Source: an uncultured Planctomycetota bacterium
GTDB taxonomy: Bacteria > Planctomycetota > Phycisphaerae > UBA1845 > UTPLA1
Assembly (NCBI GenBank): GCA_900696465.1
Contig: CAADGE010000033.1
Location: 1-64,000 of the forward strand
Direction: 5' to 3'
DNA length: 64,000 nt
The notes beneath the pieces are model-generated. The model did not search any database and had not been told where the DNA came from. It was given only the letters and a program-made list of their open reading frames with translations. The translations under genes were made by a program, and so were the position numbers. Position 1 is the stretch's first letter, and every line of letters starts with the position of its first letter. Shown here one piece after another: positions 33,262-41,701 of this stretch.

Positions 33262-35319
33262 GTGATTCCATCATCCAGAACCTTCAAGGCAAGTCTGATC
33301 GCATTCTGTCTGGCCGCGCTGGTCGTAGTCGCGCCGGTCGCGGCGCAGGGCAAAGGCGCCCCGGTAGCCGCTGAATTCAGTGCACCGGAGCCCGCGGCAC
33401 TACACCTCAAGACCGGTAAGGTGGATCTATCTCGCGAACTTTCACTGCACGCGGTGCAGGCCGGCCCGCTCGCGAAGGCAGGGCACTACGTGCTCCAGCT
33501 CGATGGCCCATTGAATCCTGACCGGCTAGCGGCGCTGAATGCCGCGGGGATCGAGTTGGGCCAGTATCTCCCGATGCATTCCTACATCGTTCGTCTGGAA
33601 GCCGGTGACCATCCCGCGCAGATGCTGGGTGGTCTGGACTTTGTTCGCTGGGTCGGCCCCTTCGACAAAAGCTGGAAACTGTCTCCCGAGATCGGTCAGC
33701 CGATCTACCAGACCGCCGAGCGAATCGAACTGGCGCATCAGGGTATTCTCAAGCTGACTGTCGCGTTGTTCGAGGGTGAAGATATCAATGCCGCCGAAGG
33801 CGCGCTCGCAGCGATGCCGGGCGTGACCGTTCTGGACAAGTCCATGAGCGGCGATGTCGGCCTGATCGAGATTACCATTCCGCAGGGTAACTACACCGCG
33901 CTGGCCGATCTTGAGTCAGTGCAGTGGGTCGAGGAGGCGGGCGAAGCGACCTACCGCAACGACACGAACGGCTGGATTCTGCAGAGCAACATCTCCAATG
34001 TGCGTTCGATCTGGGACAAGGGCATTCGTGGAGAAGGGCAGGTCGGCGGCCACATCGACGGCGCCGTACGGCAAACGCATTGCTCGTTCACGGATACCAA
34101 CAAGATCGTCGCCTACTTCGGCTCGACGGGGTCTGACTCGCACGGCACGCACACGGCCGGTACCTTCGTTGGCGATGAGCGACCTGGCAACGGGATCGGC
34201 TTCCGCGGAATGGCTTATCGAGCCAAACTGGCCTTTACCAATCTGAGCTCCGTCACATCGACGAATCTGCTATCCAAATTTGTGCAGGACCACAATGCCG
34301 GGGCGAGCGTCCACAGCAACAGCTGGGGCAACGACGGCACGACGGCTTATACCGCATGGTCCCGCGATATCGATATCTTCAGCTTCAACAATGAGAACGA
34401 CCTGGTGCTGTTCGCCGTGACCAACATCAACGGTGCCGTCCGCACGCCGGAAAATGCAAAGAACTGTCTGGCCGTGGCCGCCTGTACCGACACGCCCGCC
34501 AACAGTCACTGCTCCGGCGGTTTCGGCCCCACGCAGGACGGTCGGCAGAAGCCGGAACTCATGGCGCCGGGCTGTTCCACCATTTCATCGCAGTCAACCA
34601 CGACCTGCGGCTTTGTGGGCTCCGGTTTCACCGGTACGTCCATGGCCTGTCCCGCCGTGGCTGGTGCGGGTTTGCTGGTTCGGCAATATTTCGTCGATGG
34701 GTTCTATCCGACGGGGGTTGCCAATGCGGTGAACAGCATTACTCCCAGCGGCGCGCTGATACGCGCGACGCTGATCAATTCCGGCGTGGATGTGACCAAC
34801 ATCGCCGGCTTCCCCAGCACACGCGAGGGAAACGGCCGTGTGTTGTTGGATAATGCCCTCTACTTTGCCGGCGAGAATCGAAACCTCATCGTGCTGGCGG
34901 ACATCCGCAATGCCCAGGGTCTGACGACTGGTCAGGAACTCGTCTTCCGGTTCAGTTGCCTCAATAACATTCACCCGGTGAAGGTCACGCTGGTTTGGAC
35001 GGAGAAGGAAGCGGCGCTGAATGCCAATCCTGCGTACATCAACAATCTGGATCTGCAAGTTCGCGCACCGAATCAGCAGACCTATCTGGGCAATGTCATT
35101 ACCAACGGGCAGTCCACAACCGGTGGCACGGCCGATATTCGTAACAACGTCGAACAGGCCATGTTTAACACACCAATGGTCGGACGCTACACGGTGACCG
35201 TGAAGGCGACCGCTGTGAACACCGCAACACCCCAGGGCTTCGCGCTGATCGCCACCGGGCCGATCACGGACCAGGTGACACCGACAGAGACGATCATCGA
35301 GCCGGTCTCTCCTCAATAG
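33262..35319 (+). CDS. Secreted subtilisin-like serine protease (S8)
   Basis: 685 residues from the GTG at 33262, chosen because GGAG lies 7 nt upstream and it yields a normal signal peptide ending in VAPVAAQ; an ATG at 33208 has no SD. A propeptide-like region of about 230 residues precedes the catalytic domain. The catalytic Asp is probably in GGHIDGAVRQTHCSF (the usual DTG reads DGA), the His is in HGTHTAGTFVG, the oxyanion Asn in HSNSWGNDG, and the Ser in GTSMACPAVAG. A C-terminal beta-sandwich (P/proprotein-like, NNLDLQVRAPNQQTYLGN) follows. It is an extracellular endopeptidase of the KP-43 kind. A strong terminator follows. Confidence 0.85.
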   Translation: MIPSSRTFKASLIAFCLAALVVVAPVAAQGKGAPVAAEFSAPEPAALHLKTGKVDLSRELSLHAVQAGPLAKAGHYVLQLDGPLNPDRLAALNAAGIELGQYLPMHSYIVRLEAGDHPAQMLGGLDFVRWVGPFDKSWKLSPEIGQPIYQTAERIELAHQGILKLTVALFEGEDINAAEGALAAMPGVTVLDKSMSGDVGLIEITIPQGNYTALADLESVQWVEEAGEATYRNDTNGWILQSNISNVRSIWDKGIRGEGQVGGHIDGAVRQTHCSFTDTNKIVAYFGSTGSDSHGTHTAGTFVGDERPGNGIGFRGMAYRAKLAFTNLSSVTSTNLLSKFVQDHNAGASVHSNSWGNDGTTAYTAWSRDIDIFSFNNENDLVLFAVTNINGAVRTPENAKNCLAVAACTDTPANSHCSGGFGPTQDGRQKPELMAPGCSTISSQSTTTCGFVGSGFTGTSMACPAVAGAGLLVRQYFVDGFYPTGVANAVNSITPSGALIRATLINSGVDVTNIAGFPSTREGNGRVLLDNALYFAGENRNLIVLADIRNAQGLTTGQELVFRFSCLNNIHPVKVTLVWTEKEAALNANPAYINNLDLQVRAPNQQTYLGNVITNGQSTTGGTADIRNNVEQAMFNTPMVGRYTVTVKATAVNTATPQGFALIATGPITDQVTPTETIIEPVSPQ

Positions 35320-35402
35320 GAGGTGCTGTCGGATCAACAGGCGATTGACTCCTTGCGAGTGCAGCCCTTCGGACTGATCTGACATGCTCAAGTAACGAAA
35401 CT

Positions 35403-35438
35403 ACAAAGCCCGTGGCATTAAACCGCTACGGGCTTTGT
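35403..35438. terminator. Bidirectional terminator between convergent genes
   Basis: ACAAAGCCCGTGGC pairs with GCTACGGGCTTTGT (14 bp, one G-U) around an 8-nt loop; T-rich sequence follows on the plus strand and A/T-rich on the other. It separates the subtilase gene from the minus-strand operon that starts at 37773. Confidence 0.8.
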
Positions 35439-35471
35439 CTTTGTTCGGTGGATCAGAGGGAGAGTCGCCGG

Positions 35472-36458
35472 TTACCTCCAGCGGCGCAGGTCCGACGGCT
35501 TCAGGGCGCGTCCGTCGGGCAGCACGATGTCGCACTGCGACGTCACGCTGAACCACGCGCTGCCGTCACCCGCTCGTAGGACATGAAAGGTCTGTGCAGG
35601 TGTACCGGCGTCTCCGAGCAGGATACGGATGGAACCATCTTCAGCGTGGCAGGCATCGAGGACCATCAGGGAGTATCCCTTCTTGCCCGCACGCAGGAAG
35701 ATGTCGCCCGCAGCAATGGAACCGTCGGCGACGCGAATGGTGTCCTCCATGACGCTGTAGACGGAGCCATACTGAAAGACGGTTTCGAGGTAGCTGCAAA
35801 AGCTCTCGCGACTTTCGTCGGCGTCGAAGGCCTGTTTAAAGGTCACTTCGCGGCCGCGAACCGTCGGCCGTTGTCCCGCCGCCCAGCTTTCCCAGGTCGA
35901 CCGATGCCCGCTGGTGAAGTGAAAGCCCAGCCCTTCCAGATTCTTCGATGACCACAGGTATTCGGCGCGGAGGCGCACGAGCAGGTTCGGACCTGCCAGC
36001 AGGCGATCGTTACTCGGCTGCAAGGCGATGACAGCCGCCAGCTTGGGATCGTCGGCCCCCATGACCATTTTCTTCTTCCCTGTCCTGACCGGCGAGTCCG
36101 GAGCGGCAAGCGGCAGATGACGCAGCCAGTCGGCGAAGCCCCTCGGGGCTACCTTCACCCTGGTGTAGCCGTCGGGAGCGGGAATGCGTTCGATGAGTGG
36201 GACGTATTCTTTTGCCTGACGCCGGTTAAGCCACGCATATTGTTCGGGACCGCGTATGTGGGGTGCTTCCTTCGTACTGCTGACAGGGCGCTCGCTTTGC
36301 AGCGGTGTCGGTGGCGAAACGCGGGTTGCGGTTGCGAGGACGATCAGAACGAACAAGGTAAGCGCGATGCCGCGTACCCATGGATCTTTCAATCGGTCCA
36401 TGCCGATCATGCTAAGCAGGTTCGAGGCAGGAGGAAATGGCCCGGCCGACTGGCTCAT
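35472..36458 (-). CDS. DUF4846 domain protein with N-terminal membrane anchor
   Basis: 328 residues from the ATG at 36458, which overlaps the stop of the upstream gene by 4 bp (ATGA). One hydrophobic segment (WVRGIALTLFVLIVLATAT, about residues 27-45) should anchor or export the protein. The globular part matches DUF4846: YTRVKVAPRGFADWLRHLPL, IALQPSNDRLL, GHRSTWESWAAGQRP, MVLDACH. Function unknown. It is the last of a three-gene operon with two lipoproteins, so it probably works in the envelope. Confidence 0.75.
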   Translation of the reverse strand: MSQSAGPFPPASNLLSMIGMDRLKDPWVRGIALTLFVLIVLATATRVSPPTPLQSERPVSSTKEAPHIRGPEQYAWLNRRQAKEYVPLIERIPAPDGYTRVKVAPRGFADWLRHLPLAAPDSPVRTGKKKMVMGADDPKLAAVIALQPSNDRLLAGPNLLVRLRAEYLWSSKNLEGLGFHFTSGHRSTWESWAAGQRPTVRGREVTFKQAFDADESRESFCSYLETVFQYGSVYSVMEDTIRVADGSIAAGDIFLRAGKKGYSLMVLDACHAEDGSIRILLGDAGTPAQTFHVLRAGDGSAWFSVTSQCDIVLPDGRALKPSDLRRWR

Positions 36459-37249
36459 GGTGCGATGTCCGCCTCCTGAGAGGGCTGGCCTGCCAGTGTG
36501 TTCCGGGGTGATGCAGCTGGTGGATTCGATGTGACTTCCGACGCGGCGAGGGCATCGATTTTTCGAAGCTGTTCCGCCGCGCCCGGGCAATCCGGATTCT
36601 TCGCCAGTGCCTGGCTCAGCGCGCGGCGTGCCGCATCAAGATTGCCGCGATGCAACTCCAGCATGGCAATGTTGTAATGTGCGATGTCAGGAGAGACGAC
36701 CCGCGAAAATTCGACGGCGCTTTCATCCATTCGTCCGAGATAGCCAAGTGCGATCGCGTAGTTCATTCTTGCTCGATCAAAGTCCGGCTCAATGGTGAGG
36801 GCGTGTCGGAATTGTTCAGCGGCTTCCTCAAAACGCTGTCGCAGCAGGAAGCTGTACCCGAGGTTGTTGTAGATCGCTGCCGATCCCGGGTCAGCGCGGA
36901 GCCCGGCGCGAAACATGTTGTCCGAATCTTCGAAGCGGCCGAGTTTTTGATAGACGATACCCAGCCGGTTGTAGGCGGCCACCTGGCGCGGTTCTGCTGC
37001 GATCGCTCTTTCATACTGAGCGACCGCCGCGTTCAGGTCACCCTGCTTTTCGAGCATCCGGCCGGCCGCCATGTGCGTATCCGGGGAGATGCGCGGCGGC
37101 GGAGCGGGGCGCGCCTTTTCAATGGCATCTGCCTTGCTCTCTTCGACGCCGGAGGTCGCAGCCACCTTCTCCTGGCGATTCAACGTACAGCCGGATAATG
37201 CCGCGACACCGATCAAGGCGATCATGATGGCGAGACGAAGCGTAGCCAC
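36455..37249 (-). CDS. TPR-repeat lipoprotein (PilF/NlpI-like layout)
   Basis: 264 residues with lipobox LSGC. Four to five tetratricopeptide repeats run from about residue 57 to 220: MLEKQGDLNAAVAQYERAIA, AYNRLGIVYQKLGRFEDSDN, IYNNLGYSFLLRQRFEEAAE, and HYNIAMLELHRGNLDAARRA. The arrangement is like pilus-assembly PilF or NlpI lipoproteins, but no pilus genes are nearby. The start overlaps the upstream stop by 1 bp and the stop overlaps the next start by 4 bp, so the three genes are translationally coupled. Confidence 0.75.
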   Translation of the reverse strand: MATLRLAIMIALIGVAALSGCTLNRQEKVAATSGVEESKADAIEKARPAPPPRISPDTHMAAGRMLEKQGDLNAAVAQYERAIAAEPRQVAAYNRLGIVYQKLGRFEDSDNMFRAGLRADPGSAAIYNNLGYSFLLRQRFEEAAEQFRHALTIEPDFDRARMNYAIALGYLGRMDESAVEFSRVVSPDIAHYNIAMLELHRGNLDAARRALSQALAKNPDCPGAAEQLRKIDALAASEVTSNPPAASPRNTLAGQPSQEADIAP

Positions 37250-37773
37250 TATTGGTCCCCTTCCGTCGAGTACTTCCTCAGGCGATATGCGTTCTGTCGC
37301 GGCTCTGCCTGCTTGGCCACGGCCTGGCCAGAGAGTTGTTCGCGAGCGTCCATGCCACGTCCTCCGGGCGGCCCGACGACCAGTTCGACGCGCTGTTGTC
37401 CGGGAATGGCCTGCGCCAGGAATTGTCGTGCGGTATCGATGCGGCTGGCGAGGAGCGTCTCATCCTCGATGGCCGTGTCGTAATAGAGCGTGCCGCCTCG
37501 TCCGGCGAGCAGTTCCGCGTAACGCTCAAGCCGCGCCTGCCCGACGCCGGATAGCTGCGTCGAATGCGGCACGAAGTGCAGATCGGCAATGGACATGTCG
37601 GCGAGCATCGCCTGATCGTTGTGGTAGGTGTAATAGTCCGCCCAGACGGGTCGTGAATCTCCTTCGCCCTGCGGCGGCGCGTTCAGCCGTGTGTAGGGTT
37701 CCGGTGCGCAGGCCGCTGCCGACAGAGCTGCGGCAAAGCACATTCTGGTAAGACCTCGAACCGGTCGCGTCAT
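37249..37773 (-). CDS. Envelope lipoprotein with weak OmpA-like fold
   Basis: 174 residues with a signal ending in SAAAC. The middle, ADLHFVPHSTQLSGVGQARL followed by ERYAELLAGRGGTLYYDT, has the beta-alpha pattern of OmpA-like peptidoglycan-binding domains, but the key conserved Asp/Arg pair is not clear, so this is tentative. First gene of the three-gene operon with the TPR lipoprotein and the DUF4846 protein; a structural role at the outer membrane or peptidoglycan is a guess. Confidence 0.5.
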   Translation of the reverse strand: MTRPVRGLTRMCFAAALSAAACAPEPYTRLNAPPQGEGDSRPVWADYYTYHNDQAMLADMSIADLHFVPHSTQLSGVGQARLERYAELLAGRGGTLYYDTAIEDETLLASRIDTARQFLAQAIPGQQRVELVVGPPGGRGMDAREQLSGQAVAKQAEPRQNAYRLRKYSTEGDQ

Positions 37774-37910
37774 CGGCCGTCTCCTTGCAGCGATCGATCA
37801 TCCGCCGCGGCGGACAGGGTTTCCTTCCTAACTATCGGCAAGGGCTGATCGGATGGGGCAGTCGATACGCCGCTGGCGGAGCGCGCTACCCATGAATGGC
37901 TCCCGCATGG

Positions 37911-37938
37911 TTGAAATTCATCCGCTGTCCGCTACAGT
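37911..37938 (+). promoter_or_regulatory. Promoter of aceE, possibly leaderless
   Basis: TTGAAA (37911-37916), 16-bp spacer, TACAGT (37933-37938). The expected start, 6-8 nt downstream, coincides with the ATG at 37946, and there is no SD before it. Confidence 0.45.
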
Positions 37939-37945
37939 CTGCCGA

Positions 37946-40621
37946 ATGTCTCATCCCTATATGCCGGACAAGGATCCCGTCGAAACCCGGGAATGGCTGG
38001 AGTCACTGGAAGCCGTCGTGGCCAACGCCGGCCCCGAACGGGCGCAGTTCCTGCTGACCGCCCTGCGAGACTGGGCACATACCAGGGGCGTCGCTGTCCC
38101 GTTCAACGCGAATACCCCCTATGTCAACACCATCCCGCTCTCCCAGCAGCCGCCCTATCCTGGCGACCGGGCAATCGAGCGGCGGATCAAGAGTTTCATG
38201 CGGTGGAATGCCATGGCACTTGTGGTTCGTGCCAACCGGCGCTCACCGGGCATCGGCGGCCACATTTCCACCTATGCCAGCGGGGCTACGTTGCTTGAGG
38301 TGGGTTTCAACCACTTCTTCCGAGGCAATCTGCCTGAACGAACCGGCGATCAGATTTATTTCCAGGGACATTCCGCCCCGGGCATCTACGCGCGGGCATA
38401 CCTGATCGGGCGGCTCTCAACCGTGCAAATGCATAATTTCCGCCGGGAACTGGCCGAAGGAGGAGGGCTTTCGAGCTATCCGCATCCATGGCTGATGCCT
38501 GATTTCTGGGAGTTTCCGACGGTTTCCATGGGGCTGGGGCCGATCTCGGCGATCTATCAGGCGCGCTTCAATCGATATCTTCAGGACCGCGGCCTGGCGC
38601 AGACAGAGCATTGCCATGTCTGGGCGTTTCTCGGCGACGGCGAGATGGACGAGCCGGAAAGCATGGGCGCCATCACGCTCGCATCGCGCGAGGGGCTGGA
38701 CAATCTCATCTTCGTGGTGAACTGCAATCTGCAACGGCTGGACGGTCCCGTTCGCGGCAATGGCAGCATTGTGCAGGAGCTGGAGGCCGCTTTCCGCGGT
38801 GCCGGCTGGAACGTGATCAAAGTGCTCTGGGGATCGGATTGGGACCCGCTCTTTGAGAACGATGACGACGGTGTGTTGCCGGCAAGGATGGCGGGCGTCG
38901 TGGACGGCCAGTGGCAGCGATACAGCGTGTCACCGGGCTCGTATATCCGGGAGCATTTCTTCGGCACCGATCCGCGGCTCCTTAAGCTGGTGGAGAACCA
39001 CTCCGACAAGCAACTCGAAAAGCTTCGGCTGGGTGGCCACGATCCGGCGAAGGTCTATGCCGCTTACAAGGCCGCTGTTGAGCATCGCGGCCAGCCCACG
39101 GTGGTTCTCGCGCGGACCATCAAGGGCTACGGTCTGGGCGAAGCAGGCGAAGGCAAGAACATCACCCACCAGCAGAAGAAACTGAACGAGGATGAGCTGA
39201 AGGAGTTTCGCGATCGTTTCGAGATTCCAATTTCTGATCGTGAGCTGCGCGATGCGCCGTTTTACCGCCCGCCGGCCGGCAGCATCGAAGAAAAGTATCT
39301 GCTCGAACGCCGCGCGGCTTTGGGCGGTTTCGTGCCCCGGCGAATGGTGCGTGCCCAGCCGCTCACCCCTCCGTCCGAAAGGATTTTCGAGGAGTTTTAC
39401 AAGGGAAGCGGGGGTCGTGCGGCGTCAACGACCATGGTCTTCGTGCGGATGCTGGCACGCATGTTGGATGACAAGACCTTTGGCAAGCTGATCGTTCCGA
39501 TCGTGCCCGATGAGAGCCGCACCTTTGGCATGGACGCGCTCTTCCAGAAGCACGGCATCTATGCCCATACGGGACAGAAGTACGAGCCGGTCGATCGGCA
39601 GTCGCTCATGTATTACCGCGAGGAGACGGACGGCCAGCTTCTCCAGGAGGGCATCACCGAGGCCGGTTCGATGGCCTCGTTTACCGCGGCAGGCACGGCC
39701 TACGTGACCCACGGGATCAACACGATCCCGTTCTTCACGTTCTATTCCATGTTTGGTTTCCAGCGCATCGGCGACAGCATCTGGGCCCACGGCGATATCC
39801 GAGGCAAGGGCTTTCTCATGGGCGCCACCAGCGGGCGCACGACCCTCGCCGGTGAGGGGCTGCAGCATCAGGACGGCCACAGCCAGTTGCTGGCGACGAC
39901 TGTGCCGAACTGTTTGTCGTACGATCCGGCGTTCGCGTTTGAGCTGGCGGTGATCATCCGCGAGGGCATCCGCCGCATGTACGTGGCGCAGGAGGACATC
40001 TTCTACTACGTCACGATTCACAACGAGCCCTACGAGATGCCGCCGATGCCGGATGACGACGACATCACCGAAGGCATTCTCAAGGGCTTCTATCTGTACA
40101 AGCCCGGTGAGCGCAAGCGCAACTGGCCGCGGGTCCACCTCTTCGGCAGCGGGGCAATCCTCAATGAGGCACTTCGGGCACAGACCATGCTGGCCGAACG
40201 GTACAAAGTGAGCGCCGACGTGTGGAGCGTCACCAGCTATCAGCAGCTTCGGCGCGAGGCGCTGATGATCGACCGCTGGAATCGGCTGCATCCAACGGCG
40301 CGGCCGAGAAAGAGCTACTTCGCGAAGAAGATGGAGGCCGACGCGCATCCAATCATCGCGTCGAGTGATTACATGAAGATCGTCGCTGAGCAGGTGGCCC
40401 CGTGGGCCCCGGCGGAGTTTGTCCCGCTGGGCACGGATGGTTTCGGCCGCAGCGAGGCACGCGAAGAGCTACGTCGCTTTTTTGAGGTGGATGCGGAATC
40501 AATCTGCGTGGCGACGCTGCATACCCTCGCGCTGCGTGATGAAGTGGATGCACGCGTCGTCGATGAAGCAATCAAAGAATTCGGCATCGATCCGGAGCGA
40601 CCGGACCCTTCGCGTGCGTAA
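37946..40621 (+). CDS. aceE: Pyruvate dehydrogenase E1, homodimeric type
   Basis: 891 residues from the ATG at 37946; the N-terminus MSHPYMPDKDPVETREWLES aligns with the start of E. coli AceE, and upstream in-frame ATGs give no homology. It decarboxylates pyruvate with thiamine diphosphate and acetylates the lipoyl E2. The ThDP motif GDGEMDEPESMGAITLASRE is intact, followed by NCNLQRLDGPVRGN. The length matches the alpha2 E1 of Gammaproteobacteria and actinobacteria. No aceF or lpd lies beside it, so the complex is encoded at separate sites. The start lacks an SD and the predicted transcription start coincides with the ATG. Confidence 0.95.
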   Translation: MSHPYMPDKDPVETREWLESLEAVVANAGPERAQFLLTALRDWAHTRGVAVPFNANTPYVNTIPLSQQPPYPGDRAIERRIKSFMRWNAMALVVRANRRSPGIGGHISTYASGATLLEVGFNHFFRGNLPERTGDQIYFQGHSAPGIYARAYLIGRLSTVQMHNFRRELAEGGGLSSYPHPWLMPDFWEFPTVSMGLGPISAIYQARFNRYLQDRGLAQTEHCHVWAFLGDGEMDEPESMGAITLASREGLDNLIFVVNCNLQRLDGPVRGNGSIVQELEAAFRGAGWNVIKVLWGSDWDPLFENDDDGVLPARMAGVVDGQWQRYSVSPGSYIREHFFGTDPRLLKLVENHSDKQLEKLRLGGHDPAKVYAAYKAAVEHRGQPTVVLARTIKGYGLGEAGEGKNITHQQKKLNEDELKEFRDRFEIPISDRELRDAPFYRPPAGSIEEKYLLERRAALGGFVPRRMVRAQPLTPPSERIFEEFYKGSGGRAASTTMVFVRMLARMLDDKTFGKLIVPIVPDESRTFGMDALFQKHGIYAHTGQKYEPVDRQSLMYYREETDGQLLQEGITEAGSMASFTAAGTAYVTHGINTIPFFTFYSMFGFQRIGDSIWAHGDIRGKGFLMGATSGRTTLAGEGLQHQDGHSQLLATTVPNCLSYDPAFAFELAVIIREGIRRMYVAQEDIFYYVTIHNEPYEMPPMPDDDDITEGILKGFYLYKPGERKRNWPRVHLFGSGAILNEALRAQTMLAERYKVSADVWSVTSYQQLRREALMIDRWNRLHPTARPRKSYFAKKMEADAHPIIASSDYMKIVAEQVAPWAPAEFVPLGTDGFGRSEAREELRRFFEVDAESICVATLHTLALRDEVDARVVDEAIKEFGIDPERPDPSRA

Positions 40622-40776
40622 TCCATTTTGAACCGTGCATGGTTCGCAAGAACCGAACTCGGAGCGCGAGCGACGGGTATGGGACGTCAGTGAGTAATCA
40701 TTCTCGAATAGCGAGCAACCGGGCGCTGGCGCTTTTCATCACTGCGATTCTTCGATCGTCAAGGAATGGTCGGGTC

Positions 40777-41178
40777 TTACTGGCGAGCGATGCTGAGTTG
40801 GGCCTTCGCGCGCTCGATGGCCTTATTGCGCGCGGTCACGGATGCTTCGTCGTGAGCGGGCATGGCTTCAGCATTGGAAAGCGCCTTCTGGGCATCGGCG
40901 CGAGAGATATTCTCCGCAAGCGCGGCTCGCTCGGTGAGAATTGTTACCTGGTTGTCGTGCACCTGGGCAAAGCCGGCGTCGATGAACACGTTCTTCGTCT
41001 GGCCGCCGGATTCTACTCGCAAAACGCCGGTCCCGAGTTCGCACAGCAGGGGCGCGCGATCTTTGAGAATACCGACCATGCCGTCATGGGCAGGGAAGAC
41101 GACGGCCTCAGCCGATTCGGAGAGGACCTCGCGCTCCGGGGTGATGACAGAACACTTGATGGGGGTTGCTTTCGCCAT
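40777..41178 (-). CDS. atpC: F1Fo ATP synthase epsilon subunit
   Basis: 133 residues. The N-terminal beta-sandwich has IKCSVITPEREVLSESAEAV, FPAHDGMVGILKDRAPLL and GVLRVESG; the C-terminal helical hairpin has RADAQKALSNAEAMP and ERAKAQLSIA. This is the standard epsilon subunit, the rotor component and ATPase inhibitor. It stands alone: the neighbours are aceE and rpoB, and atpD is not present, which is unusual since atpC mostly follows atpD. A start near -35/-10 TTGACA-16-TAAAAG leaves almost no leader; AGGGTGA also lies directly before the ATG. Confidence 0.9.
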   Translation of the reverse strand: MAKATPIKCSVITPEREVLSESAEAVVFPAHDGMVGILKDRAPLLCELGTGVLRVESGGQTKNVFIDAGFAQVHDNQVTILTERAALAENISRADAQKALSNAEAMPAHDEASVTARNKAIERAKAQLSIARQ

Positions 41179-41184
41179 GTCACC

Positions 41185-41212
41185 CTTTTATGGTCGGTGG
41201 GACTTTTGTCAA
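41185..41212 (-). promoter_or_regulatory. Promoter of atpC
   Basis: On the minus strand TTGACA (41212-41207), 16-bp spacer, TAAAAG (41190-41185). Transcription would start at or within a few bases of the ATG at 41178. Confidence 0.45.
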
Positions 41213-41701
41213 GCAGATGGACCTGGCTTCATGTACCAAGATCAGCGAAACGTCCTGAATGCCGCAAGTCAATTTTATTGTAACATCATGTTTTATAGTT
41301 TTTTATATGCGGTACAGTCCTTTGGGATTGCGCTGCCGCTGTCATGATTCGGAGCCGGAATTTTTTCTCTGGCATAATCACGGCCCTGAGCTATACTGAC
41401 GGGTCTCGCCGCTGTGGAGGCGGAACCTGGCTGATCGGGTGTGGGACTGGTCGGCTTCACGTTAGATGGCCTCCGCGGCAGCAAAGTCCCCTGGGCAATA
41501 TACTGGGTGCACTCCCGCGCCACCGACTCGATGACGCCTCCGCTAAAGACGCATCGACATTCCGACTGCACTTGCCTCATCGCTCATAACGACGCGCATG
41601 TTCCGCGCGCAAGGGTCATCTGGTACGTCGTCTGCGCGGCTCCCCGAACTGTATTTCTCCAACCTGTCCGGTTGAACGACAACTGAGTTGAAAGGTTCAC
41701 G
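41213..41701. other. Upstream region of rpoB
   Basis: No protein gene is seen. The part 41271-41310 is strikingly AT-rich for this genome. TATACT at 41392-41397 and TATAGT at 41294-41299 are -10-like, but neither has a good -35 at the right distance, so the rpoB promoter is not fixed. If the TATACT is used, the rpoB mRNA has a leader of about 300 nt. The rpoB SD is AAAGG, about 6 nt before the ATG. Confidence 0.4.

Noticed and set aside
40630-40654. Terminator after aceE from GAACC/GGTTC/GAACC segments
   Set aside because: Stems of only 5 bp with no T-run; GGTTC could pair with either neighbour, but support is too weak.
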